Assembly (NCBI GenBank): GCA_003223995.1
Contig: QHYA01000279.1
Location: 1 to 6,005, forward strand
Origin: Acidobacteriota bacterium
Lineage (GTDB): Bacteria > Acidobacteriota > Polarisedimenticolia > QHYA01
DNA length: 6,005 nucleotides
Direction: 5' to 3'
Shown: piece by piece, positions 1 through 5,808 of the stretch
Numbering within the stretch: the stretch's first letter is position 1
Layout of the letters: each line of letters starts with the position of its first letter
Notes under the pieces: model-generated
The model's database searches: none
Seen by the model: only the letters and a program-made list of their open reading frames with translations
What the model was told of the DNA's origin: nothing
Program-made: the position numbers and the translations under genes

Positions 1-1
1 T

Positions 2-118
2 CCGCGCTTGCGCCTGGCGGGAGCCGAGGAGAGCGCGATCCCTCCCGACCTCTTCCTCCGGCAGGTCGCGGACTACCTCGAAACGGCGCCTCCCGCCTGG
101 GACCCCTACGACCCGTGA
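2..118 (+). CDS. C-terminal fragment of an unrecognised protein
   Basis: The reading frame is open from the window edge (first full codon at base 2) to a TGA at 116-118, giving the last 38 residues of a protein that starts outside the window. Nearly every codon ends in G or C, as in the confident genes here, which supports real coding. The tail reads roughly LFLRQVADYLETAPP and then WDPYDP: a short amphipathic helix followed by a Pro/Asp/Trp-rich end. I do not recognise the family. A gap of 138 bp separates it from the next + strand gene, so the two need not be co-transcribed. Confidence 0.6.
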   Translation, partial: PRLRLAGAEESAIPPDLFLRQVADYLETAPPAWDPYDP

Positions 119-256
119 TCGTCCGCGGCGCGGTTGGGGTCGCGCCGGCCGGTCTCCTATCCCACTCACCGCGACTTTGAGACAATGCTCCGGGCTCGGG
201 CCCCCGGCCTCCGGATGTAATATCCGCAGGGTCGGGCCGGCTCGCGGAGGTCTCCG

Positions 257-1228
257 ATGTTCCGCGCTCTTGCGTTCATCTCTATCTTGGTCGTCCTCGG
301 CTTCGTCTTCTCACGGGTCCTGGTGCGAAAACGCGGGTTCGAGGTTCTGGACGCCAGCGGCCGGCGGAACCTCTTCCAGGGAGCGGACATGCGGAAAGGC
401 ATGATTCTGGCGGCGGCCATTCTTCTGGTGATCATCATCGTGCCCGCGTCGGTCCGCGTCGTGCCTGTGGGTCACATCCTCGTCATCTTCAACACCATCA
501 CGCGCAGCTTCAGGGCCTCCCGGCAGGGCGTGACGCTCGTTCCGCCCTTCATCACGAGCACCCAGCTCTACGACCTTCGCCGCCTCGAGTACACGATGAC
601 GGGCACGAAGGGCGAGGGGCGGAAGGCCGAATGGGACGACTCGCTCTGGTCGCCGACGAAGGAGGGCCTCCAGGTCGGGATCGATCTGACGGTGTGGCAC
701 CACCTCGATCCGTTGCGCGTCGCTGACATTCACCAGCGGATCGGACCGGACTACGAGGAAAAGATCATCCGTCCCGCCGTCCGCTCGGTGATCCGCCTTG
801 TCATCTCGGAGTACGCGGTGATGGACGTCTACTCGGCGAAGCGTGCCCGCATCCAGGACGAGATCAACGAGAAGATCAAACAACTCGTCGAGAAGGATGG
901 TTTCATCATCGACGAGGTCGTCCTGCGGGACGTCCGCTTCACCGACGAGTTCGCGAAGGCGATCGAGGCGAAGCAGATCGCCCAGCAGGCCGCCGAGCAG
1001 ATGAAATACGTCCTGGAAAAAGAGCAGCGTGAGGCCGAGCGGAAGGTCATCGAGGCGACCGGGCGCGCGAAGGCGATCGACACGATTACCCAGGCGCTCC
1101 AGAGAAACCCGAACTACATCAAGTACCTCTACGTGGACAAGCTCTCCGACAAGATCTCCGTGATCGTCTCCGACCAGAACACGATCATGGACCTGAAGGG
1201 GATCCTCGAAGGGAAAACCGGCAGGTAG
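257..1228 (+). CDS. SPFH/band-7 (prohibitin-like) membrane protein
   Basis: A 323-residue member of the SPFH (stomatin/prohibitin/flotillin/HflK-C) superfamily. Members are membrane-anchored, form large rings and often organise membrane microdomains or modulate membrane proteases. Residues 2-19 and 49-63 are hydrophobic and probably span the membrane. Residues about 65-240 form the band-7 domain, with a prohibitin-like VVPVGH entry, a long helix, and the run DEVVLRDVRFTDEFAKAIEAKQ. Residues 232-275 are a charged Glu/Lys/Ala-rich coiled coil, followed by the typical prohibitin-like segment KAIDTITQALQRNPNYIKYL. The ATG at 257 has GGAGG six bases upstream. An alternative in-frame ATG at 389 (residue 45) also has a purine-rich GGGAG upstream and would give the more usual single membrane anchor. 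No adjacent NfeD or protease gene reveals its partner. The family call is firm; the specific cellular role is unknown. Confidence 0.9.
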   Translation: MFRALAFISILVVLGFVFSRVLVRKRGFEVLDASGRRNLFQGADMRKGMILAAAILLVIIIVPASVRVVPVGHILVIFNTITRSFRASRQGVTLVPPFITSTQLYDLRRLEYTMTGTKGEGRKAEWDDSLWSPTKEGLQVGIDLTVWHHLDPLRVADIHQRIGPDYEEKIIRPAVRSVIRLVISEYAVMDVYSAKRARIQDEINEKIKQLVEKDGFIIDEVVLRDVRFTDEFAKAIEAKQIAQQAAEQMKYVLEKEQREAERKVIEATGRAKAIDTITQALQRNPNYIKYLYVDKLSDKISVIVSDQNTIMDLKGILEGKTGR

Positions 1229-1253
1229 CCGTCCGTGATGGAGCCAGGACGGC
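1228..1253 (+). terminator. Hairpin directly after the band-7 gene
   Basis: A perfect 7-bp inverted repeat, GCCGTCC (1228-1234) and GGACGGC (1247-1253), encloses a 12-base loop. It begins at the last base of the band-7 stop codon. No T-rich tract follows, so it is not a canonical intrinsic terminator. It may stabilise the 3' end or act as a weak terminator. Confidence 0.3.
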
Positions 1254-1342
1254 GAAGGACCGCCTCTCTCACAGACTGATCGGTCGTAGGCGCGCCGCGG
1301 CTGGCCAGTGGGCCGGCCCGGGAGGCCGGAAGAGCGCTTGAC

Positions 1343-1462
1343 ATGGGTATAACCGGGGTTGCGACTCTGAACGAGATCTACGGCGAGGGGGGCGAGCCCG
1401 CGCGGCTGGACCGAATCCTCGAGAAGATACAGGCTGCTTCGCTTCCCGAGGAGGAGTGGTGA
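1343..1462 (+). CDS. Truncated MazE/ribbon-helix-helix-type antitoxin (C-terminal part only)
   Basis: A 39-codon ORF runs from ATG 1343 to TGA 1460-1462 and overlaps the start of the downstream mazF-like gene in a GTGA arrangement. It contains TLNEIYGE, then LDRILEKIQAASLPEEEW. From memory of the family, this matches the C-terminal tail of the ribbon-helix-helix antitoxins paired with this MazF type, which typically end in an LxxxY-G-E segment and a terminal SLPxEEW. Those antitoxins are roughly 75-90 residues long, with the DNA-binding RHH domain at the N-terminus. Here the frame is open upstream only to a TGA at 1277-1279, with no ATG and no recognisable RHH sequence. A GGAAGAG at 1328-1334 could serve as a weak ribosome binding site. 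The gene is either a decayed antitoxin or a minimal form that still binds toxin but cannot repress its own promoter. A TTGACA at 1338-1343 and a TATAAC at 1348-1353 are only four bases apart and do not make a promoter together. Confidence 0.55.
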   Translation: MGITGVATLNEIYGEGGEPARLDRILEKIQAASLPEEEW

Positions 1463-1803
1463 GGCGGGGGGAGATCTGGTGGGCCTCGCTTCCTTCACCT
1501 CGCCGGTCGGGGCCCGGTTACTGCCGTCCTGTGGTCGTGATCCAATCCGACGCATTCAACCGCAGCCAGATCCAGACCGTGATCGTGGCCGTCATCACGT
1601 CCAACGTGCGCTTGGCGGCGGCGCCGGGAAACGTGGCCCTGTCGCGCCGAGAGAGCCGGCTTCCGAAGAACTCGGTCATCAACGTGTCGCAGCTTCTGAC
1701 GCTGGACAAGTCCTTGCTGACCGAGCGGGTTGCCTTCCTCATGTCTGAGAAGGTTGCGGCGCTGGAAGAAGGCCTCCGGCTCGTCCTCTCCCTCTCAACC
1801 TAA
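1459..1803 (+). CDS. mazF: MazF/PemK-family endoribonuclease toxin
   Basis: A 114-residue type II toxin of the MazF/PemK family, which cleaves mRNA at short specific sequences and halts growth when free of antitoxin. Family landmarks are present: the N-terminal RRGEIWWASLP strand, a Gly-Pro loop leading into RPVVVIQ (R23), and the VITSN segment (T47). R23 and T47 occupy the positions of the catalytic Arg and Thr of characterised MazF proteins. LPKNSVINVSQLLTLDKSLL then precedes a C-terminal helix. Length is normal and no frame damage is visible. Two GTG codons abut at 1456 and 1459. I prefer 1459 because it gives the GTGA overlap with the upstream stop and a sensible spacing from the GAGGAGG at 1448-1454. 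Translation is therefore probably coupled to the small upstream ORF. The 3' end overlaps the stop of the convergent OmpA-like gene. Confidence 0.9.
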   Translation: MRRGEIWWASLPSPRRSGPGYCRPVVVIQSDAFNRSQIQTVIVAVITSNVRLAAAPGNVALSRRESRLPKNSVINVSQLLTLDKSLLTERVAFLMSEKVAALEEGLRLVLSLST

Positions 1804-3341
1804 TCCACCCTCGCCAGTTCGACCCTTCTGTTCTGCGCGCGCCCCTCGGGGGTGGCATTGGTGGCGATGGGGTTGGACTGGCCGTAACCGCGGGCCGCGA
1901 TCCTCTCCGCCGGGACCCCCTTGGAGATGAGGTAATCGCGCACCGCGTTGGCGCGTGCCTCGGACAGCTTCTGGTTCCGCGTCGGCCCGCCCGTGGAATC
2001 GGTATAGCCTTTCACCTCGATCCGCACACCGGGGTAGCTCAGCAGGGAGGCCGCGACATCGTCGAGGATTTTCAGCGACTCGGGCGTGAGCGTCGCCTTG
2101 TTCGAGTCGAAGGTGACTCCCTTGAGGATGATGCTTCTCTGGTCCTTCTCGAACAGGGGCTTGACGAGAGGGCATCCTTTCTTGTCCACCTTGACGCCGG
2201 GCGGGGTGTCGGGGCACTGGTCGATGCCGTCAGGCACGCCATCCGCGTCGGAGTCGATGGGGCAGCCCTTCTCGTCGACCTTTGCCCCCTTGGGAGTGTC
2301 GGGGCACTGGTCGATGCCGTCGGGAACGCCGTCCGCGTCGGAGTCGATGGGGCAGCCCTTCTCGTCGACCTTTGCCCCCTTGGGAGTGTCGGGGCACTGG
2401 TCGATGCCGTCGGGGACCCCGTCCGCGTCGGAGTCGATAGGGCAGCCCTTCTCGTCGACCTTGGCTCCTTTCGGAGTGTTGGGGCACTGATCGGGTCCGT
2501 CTGGCACGCCGTCCCCGTCGCTGTCCACCGGGCAGCCCTTGGTATCGACAACGACCCCCTTGGGGGTGTCGGGGCACTGGTCGATGCCGTCTGGCACGCC
2601 GTCCCCGTCGGAGTCGATCGGGCAGCCGCGGTCGCCGACGACCGCCCCCTTCGGCGTGCCCGGGCAATCGTCCTGGTAATCGACAACGCCGTCTCCGTCG
2701 GAGTCCTTTCCGGGCGGGCCGCCGCCAAGTGAGAACGAGAGCCCCAGGTTGGGTTCGAAGTTGGTGAAGCTGCTGTCGATGGACCGGACGAGGCGGAGGT
2801 CCAGCCTCAGCGCCAGAGCCTCATTGAAATAGAACTTGGAGCCGAAGCCCCAGACCTCGGTGGACCCGCCGGCCTCATGGGCGGCCTCCTTCTGGTAAAC
2901 AGTCGTCTTGAGCCCTTCTTTCCGGGAGAGGAGACTGGCCAGCCTGAAATCCTCCCCTGCGGGAGGGTTGTAATCGGCATGGCCGAAGCCGAGGATCATG
3001 TAGGGCTGGAAGCGCGTCTGAAACTTCTTTCCCTTGCGTTTCCAGTTGAGGATGGCGACCGCCTGGACTTCCTCCACGTCGACGGAGGGCGCCGAGAGCT
3101 TCGTGAATTCCGCGTTCTCCGATCGGTGATAGGAGAGCTCGCCTTCGAGCCAGCTATTGAAATTGTAGCCGAGGCGTAAGCCGGCTCCCGCGTTCCCCTT
3201 CAGTCGTGTCTTGGGCGCGAAGTCGGCATAGGAGATGAACTCGCTGACCTCAAAGGAATCTTTCCGTTCCTCCGCTTTCGCCAGCTCCGCCGTTAGGATC
3301 ACCAGACCGAGCGCCAGCACCTGAGCCAGGCGGCGATTCAT
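1800..3341 (-). CDS. OmpA-family outer-membrane protein with six thrombospondin type 3 repeats
   Basis: A 513-residue outer-membrane protein likely to tether the outer membrane to peptidoglycan. Residues 1-23 form a signal peptide (Arg-Arg, hydrophobic core, AKA cleavage motif). Residues about 28-206 alternate aromatic and glycine residues, as in a small OmpA/OprF-type beta-barrel, and end in LGLSFSLGGG. Residues 213-392 are six 30-residue thrombospondin type 3 repeats of the form DSDxDGVxD...CPxTP...GCP, which bind calcium and carry two Cys each. Residues about 401-513 are the OmpA C-terminal domain, with GYTDSTG and LSEARA. D448 and R463 lie 15 residues apart, like the diaminopimelate-binding Asp and Arg of E. 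coli OmpA. The ATG at 3341 has GGAGG four bases upstream. The overall plan resembles OprF-like porins, but the repeat block is much longer. It lies 69 bp downstream of another predicted secreted protein. Domain assignment is firm; pore activity is not shown. Confidence 0.95.
   Translation of the reverse strand: MNRRLAQVLALGLVILTAELAKAEERKDSFEVSEFISYADFAPKTRLKGNAGAGLRLGYNFNSWLEGELSYHRSENAEFTKLSAPSVDVEEVQAVAILNWKRKGKKFQTRFQPYMILGFGHADYNPPAGEDFRLASLLSRKEGLKTTVYQKEAAHEAGGSTEVWGFGSKFYFNEALALRLDLRLVRSIDSSFTNFEPNLGLSFSLGGGPPGKDSDGDGVVDYQDDCPGTPKGAVVGDRGCPIDSDGDGVPDGIDQCPDTPKGVVVDTKGCPVDSDGDGVPDGPDQCPNTPKGAKVDEKGCPIDSDADGVPDGIDQCPDTPKGAKVDEKGCPIDSDADGVPDGIDQCPDTPKGAKVDEKGCPIDSDADGVPDGIDQCPDTPPGVKVDKKGCPLVKPLFEKDQRSIILKGVTFDSNKATLTPESLKILDDVAASLLSYPGVRIEVKGYTDSTGGPTRNQKLSEARANAVRDYLISKGVPAERIAARGYGQSNPIATNATPEGRAQNRRVELARVD
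2166..2705 (-). repeat. Six tandem 90-bp repeats encoding thrombospondin type 3 units
   Basis: Six in-frame 90-bp direct repeats without spacers. In protein order they lie at 2616-2705, 2526-2615, 2436-2525, 2346-2435, 2256-2345 and 2166-2255. Units 4 and 5 (2346-2435 and 2256-2345) differ at only 2 of 90 bases by eye, whereas units 1-3 have diverged, including at synonymous sites. Units 1-3 carry DSDGDG in the calcium loop and units 4-6 carry DSDADG. This suggests that the block grew recently by duplication towards its C-terminal side. The high identity makes copy number prone to change and to assembly error. Confidence 0.95.
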
Positions 3342-3345
3342 GGGT

Positions 3346-3364
3346 CCTCCCCCCCCTTGCGGGG
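3346..3364 (-). promoter_or_regulatory. Ribosome binding site within a G8 tract and small hairpin
   Basis: On the minus strand the leader of the OmpA-like gene contains CCCC (3364-3361), GCAA (3360-3357), then eight consecutive G (3356-3349), followed by AGG and four bases before the ATG. The Shine-Dalgarno GGAGG is at 3350-3346. The CCCC can pair with part of the G tract around a GNRA-type GCAA tetraloop, placing a hairpin directly against the ribosome binding site. Changes in G-tract length by replication slippage could change this structure. The bases are plain to see; the regulatory role is inferred. Confidence 0.45.
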
Positions 3365-3379
3365 CAACAAAAGGCGCCC

Positions 3380-3408
3380 ATCATACCGGAACGGGGGCGT
3401 GCTGGCAC
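3380..3408 (-). promoter_or_regulatory. Possible sigma-70-type promoter for the OmpA-like gene
   Basis: On the minus strand a TATGAT (3385-3380) matches the -10 consensus at 5 of 6 bases. It has a GTGCCA (3408-3403, 4 of 6 with TTGACA) 17 bases upstream. Transcription would start near 3373, giving a leader of about 32 bases that contains the G8 tract and ribosome binding site. It lies in the 69-bp gap after the upstream secreted-protein gene, so the OmpA-like gene could be transcribed alone as well as from upstream. GC-rich lineages often diverge from this consensus. Confidence 0.4.
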
Positions 3409-3410
3409 GA

Positions 3411-3950
3411 TCAACCCTTGAGATGTCGCTTGAGGAGACGCGGGAGCTTCTCCGCGACCCTCTCTAGAAGGTCATCCACCACGAGGTTTCGCACCCTGTC
3501 CTGGTCGTGGGGATCGTCGAGCTTGCGACTCGCGGCAAAGCTCAACGAGTCTTCGTAAATGGACTCCTGGCGATCTGCGCGGCTCAGAGTGAGATCCAGG
3601 TCCAGCTCCCCGCCAAGCATGTTCTGGATGCCCAGCCTGTCGGGATTCGCCTCCGCATCGTAAGGCTTCTGTCGTTCCGCCTGAACGTTGTATTTCAGGT
3701 CCTGAACCTCCAGCAGCAGCGTGTAAGGTGCGTCCTTGTCGCGCGCGACCAGGCGGAAGGTTTCAGCTTCGTGCAGCCTTGCCAGAAGGCGCCCTTCGAG
3801 CACGGAGGCGAGGAGATCGAGGTTTTCCCGCGCGGGGGCCTTGACCTCGAGCCGGACCGCCGGGACAGGGCCTTTCGGAGTCTCCTTGGCCAGTTCGAAC
3901 GTGAGCGGAAAGATAGCAACTGCAATGAGGATGGGAGTGGGGCGGACCAT
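3411..3950 (-). CDS. Predicted secreted protein of unknown function
   Basis: A 179-residue protein I do not recognise. Residues 1-21 look like a signal peptide: a short basic start (MVRPTP), a hydrophobic stretch ILIAVAIFPLTF, and a possible cleavage after ELA, with no lipobox cysteine. The rest alternates predicted strands and helices: VRLEVKA, then the helix LLASVLEGRLLARLHEAETFRLVARD, strands around TLLLEVQDLKYNV and GELDLDLTLSRA, and a final basic amphipathic helix ending LPRLLKRHLKG. This strand-helix-strand order is loosely like periplasmic TolB-N or DUF4410-type domains, which is inference only. The ATG at 3950 is the only ATG available, because a stop lies three codons upstream. It has no Shine-Dalgarno. 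It precedes the OmpA-like gene on the same strand by 69 bp, so an envelope role is likely. Confidence 0.75.
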   Translation of the reverse strand: MVRPTPILIAVAIFPLTFELAKETPKGPVPAVRLEVKAPARENLDLLASVLEGRLLARLHEAETFRLVARDKDAPYTLLLEVQDLKYNVQAERQKPYDAEANPDRLGIQNMLGGELDLDLTLSRADRQESIYEDSLSFAASRKLDDPHDQDRVRNLVVDDLLERVAEKLPRLLKRHLKG

Positions 3951-3958
3951 TGCCGGTC

Positions 3959-3964
3959 ATTGTA
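3959..3964 (-). promoter_or_regulatory. Possible -10 element giving a leaderless transcript
   Basis: A TACAAT on the minus strand (3964-3959) matches the -10 consensus at 5 of 6 bases and ends eight bases before the ATG at 3950. Transcription would then begin at or within a base or two of the start codon. That fits the lack of any Shine-Dalgarno for this gene. No good -35 element is visible at 16-18 bases upstream. Confidence 0.3.
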
Positions 3965-4035
3965 ACCCACGGCCGCCCGCGAGCGCCTCTGTAAGAGCGG
4001 GGTTCCGGGAATTGGCCGGGGGGGTCTCGACGGTG

Positions 4036-4044
4036 TGCTAGAAT
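4036..4044 (+). promoter_or_regulatory. Possible extended -10 promoter of the methyltransferase pseudogene
   Basis: TGCTAGAAT combines an upstream TG with TAGAAT (5 of 6 to TATAAT) in the TGnTATAAT extended -10 arrangement. No good -35 lies at the usual distance; TTGGCC at 4012-4017 is 21 bases away. It sits in the divergent gap between 3950 and 4183 and would give a leader of about 130 bases before the preferred ATG. Confidence 0.4.
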
Positions 4045-4182
4045 GCCTCCGCTTCGGACGTGCCGCCGCCGAGGCCGACGTTTTCCGTTGCGTCTGGAAC
4101 GTGCACCAATTCAATCAGAGCCGTGGCTCGAGCCCGCAGTCACGGCGCAAAGCCGGGCGGGCATACCCCGGGGGAGAGAGAG

Positions 4183-4702
4183 ATGGCCCAACCTGTCTCT
4201 GCCGAACGGGTGGAACGCATCTACGCACGGCTTTCCGGCCGGTACGACCTCTTCTCATGGCTGCGAGGTTGTCGGGATCGACCTTTCGGACGCGATGCTC
4301 AGCGAGGCTCGCGAGAGGATCGCCCGGCTCGGGCTATGGCATGTCTCGGTCGCGAAGATGGATGCGGCGCGCCTGCATTTCCCCGATGGTTCCTTCGATG
4401 CGGTGTTCGCCCCCTACGTCATCAGCGTCGTTCCAGACCCCCGCAAGGCGATGGACGAAATGCAGCGGGTTTGCCGTGAAGGGGGACGAATCGCGGTCGT
4501 GAACCATTTTCTCAGCAGGAATCCGATCAAGGCCGCTGTCGAAAAAGCCCTGTCGCCGCTGTCGATGCATCTGGGCTTCCACCTCGACACGCCGCTGGAG
4601 ATCGTGCTCCGGACGCGCCGTCTGAAGCTGATACGCACCGAGAAGGTGAATCTGTTCGGCAACTGGACCCTGACGTTGCTCGAAAAGACAGGCGAGCAGT
4701 AG
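4183..4702 (+). pseudogene. Class I SAM-dependent methyltransferase (UbiE/PmtA-like), broken by an internal deletion
   Basis: Two reading frames together spell a methyltransferase like the phosphatidylethanolamine N-methyltransferase/UbiE group, enzymes that methylate lipids or quinones using SAM. Frame 1 runs from ATG 4183, with GGGGAG a few bases upstream, and gives the family start AERVERIYARLSGRYDLFSWL (about 27 codons, to 4263). Frame 2 resumes at about 4259 with GCEVVGIDLS (motif II, ribose-binding Asp), then FPDGSFDAVFAPYVISVVPDP, GGRIAVVNHF and a C-terminal NLFGNWTL, stopping at TAG 4700-4702. About 40 residues that should lie between, including the glycine-rich SAM-binding motif I (VLEVGxGTG), are absent, and the frames do not join. 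The pieces total about 174 residues against roughly 210-220 for intact relatives. The frame-2 ORF extends upstream to 4043, but that upstream part does not resemble the family. The break could instead be an assembly error. Confidence 0.8.
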
Positions 4703-4792
4703 CCGGGAAGAGCGTCCGAGCAAGTCCTTCCCATCCTTGGTGAGGTGAAGGGACGTCCGGTCGCCGACCCAGCTCCGTGGCGGCCGCGCGGG

Positions 4793-5653
4793 TCAGTGGT
4801 CCAGCTCGTCGGTCGCGGAAGGCTTCTCGGATACGGTGGCCAGCCAGCGGTCCAGGACGTGGGCGCCGCGGCCCTGGAGAGAAGCGCCGCGCGGCTGCGG
4901 CAGGCCCGCCCCGTCTTCGGCTGCGAGCGGACCGGGCGGAGCGGAGTGGGGGCTTCGGGCAGGCTCCTGCGCTGCGGGGCGGCTCGCGCCTGAAACAAGA
5001 GCGTCGACGTGCCGTTCCTTCTCGAAAACCTTGAGGAACAGCTTCTCGATCGATTCGGTGGTGGTCGCGTTGCGGGCTAGCAGCTCGAGCACTCGGACCT
5101 TCTCCCGCATCACGGAGATCTCCTGACCTTTTTCCTCGAGGTCGAGTTCCGCGCGGCGCAGCTTCTGCCTGAGAAGACCGATCTCGCGGCCTGCATGGTC
5201 CTGCAACTCCTTCTGCCGCTCCTGGCTGCGGTGCAACTGCTCGGAGCTCCGCTCCGCCTCGTCGCGGTACTCGAACAGACGCTGGCCGCTCGCCCGGACC
5301 ATGCCGTACTGGACGAGAAGCTGCTCGTGCTTCATGACCAGCTCCCGGTACAGATCCGCTGGAACGTAATCCTGCAACAGCTTCTCCAGCGGGCGGGAGC
5401 CGGAACGATCCGCGACGACCGGCTCGTGGGGTCGATCCGGCACGGAAACGGCGGTCGAGTTGAACGACCGGGAGACCGCGGGCGTGTGCGGAAGCGTCTG
5501 GAAGCCCGCCGCCTGCAATGCCTGCTCGTCGAGCGTGTATTCAGGTCCGAAACGGCCCGGGACCTTTTCGGCCTTCAACCGGAGGGAGCGGATGTAGCGG
5601 CGCAGGGTCGTGACGGAACGGCCGGTGCGCTCGGCCGCCTCTTTGAGAGTCAT
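4793..5653 (-). CDS. MerR-like helix-turn-helix protein with long coiled coil
   Basis: A 286-residue probable DNA-binding protein when started at ATG 5653. Residues 2-50 resemble a MerR-type winged helix-turn-helix: LKEAAERTGRSVTTLRRYI is the recognition unit, followed by a GRFGPEYTLDE wing and helix. A linker covers residues 51-87. Residues about 88-195 are highly charged and helical (LEKLLQDYVPADLYRELV, then a long Glu/Arg/Gln/Leu run), probably a dimerising coiled coil. After about 220 the chain is Pro/Ala/Gly-rich and ends in RWLATVSEKP. The frame is open upstream to an ATG at 5830, but the extra 59 residues are Cys/Pro/Arg-rich and unlike a domain, and a possible promoter lies inside that stretch. 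GTG codons at 5710 and 5695 are other candidate starts; none has a well-spaced Shine-Dalgarno. The regulated target is unknown. It may act on its own promoter or on cell organisation, like other HTH-plus-coiled-coil proteins. Confidence 0.75.
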   Translation of the reverse strand: MTLKEAAERTGRSVTTLRRYIRSLRLKAEKVPGRFGPEYTLDEQALQAAGFQTLPHTPAVSRSFNSTAVSVPDRPHEPVVADRSGSRPLEKLLQDYVPADLYRELVMKHEQLLVQYGMVRASGQRLFEYRDEAERSSEQLHRSQERQKELQDHAGREIGLLRQKLRRAELDLEEKGQEISVMREKVRVLELLARNATTTESIEKLFLKVFEKERHVDALVSGASRPAAQEPARSPHSAPPGPLAAEDGAGLPQPRGASLQGRGAHVLDRWLATVSEKPSATDELDH

Positions 5654-5738
5654 GCGGGCCGGACTGGCAGCCGGTTGTTCCAAGACCGATTCCACTGGAT
5701 CTGCTGACACTCCTCGACAACTCCCCGTAGCCGGCCCG

Positions 5739-5768
5739 TTTCTATCACAACGCCTGCCGGGCGGGCAA
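5739..5768 (-). promoter_or_regulatory. Possible promoter of the helix-turn-helix gene
   Basis: On the minus strand TTGCCC (5768-5763) and TAGAAA (5744-5739) are 18 bases apart, each 4 of 6 to the sigma-70 consensus. The start of transcription would be near 5732, which excludes the most upstream ATG (5830) and favours 5653 or a GTG at 5710 or 5695. This is a modest match. Confidence 0.3.
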
Positions 5769-5808
5769 GCGGAAACGCAGCGGAAAATGCAGCGAGGAGC
5801 GTGAGGAT

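Noticed and set aside
1313..1329. A CCGGCC/GGCCGG hairpin as a terminator before the antitoxin remnant
   Set aside because: The 6-bp GC stem has no T tract after it, and such short stems are expected by chance in DNA this GC-rich.
311..1555. A 414-codon open frame on the minus strand opposite the band-7 and mazF genes
   Set aside because: It is antisense to two recognised genes, is rich in Arg, Asp and Leu as expected of a shadow in GC-rich DNA, and shows no domain.
2166..2705. Regular direct repeats that could suggest a CRISPR array or a DNA satellite
   Set aside because: The 90-bp units are contiguous, have no unique spacers and are in frame within a coding sequence with clear thrombospondin type 3 residues.
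2072..2728. Long overlapping open frames through the repeat block, rich in Ser/Arg/Thr or Arg/Pro/Gly
   Set aside because: These are frame shadows of the tandem repeats; the OmpA frame has all the recognisable motifs.
3403..3421. TGGCACG as the -24 half of a sigma-54 promoter on the plus strand
   Set aside because: The expected TTGC at the -12 spacing is missing; the nearest TTG is too far downstream.
4705..4732. A GGGAAG/CTTCCC inverted repeat as a terminator after the methyltransferase pseudogene
   Set aside because: The stem is only 6 bp with a 16-base loop and no T run; support is too weak.
5195..5707. A 170-codon plus-strand frame opposite the coiled-coil gene
   Set aside because: It is the antisense of a Glu/Leu/Arg-rich coiled coil, which naturally leaves a stop-free complement; no domain is recognisable.
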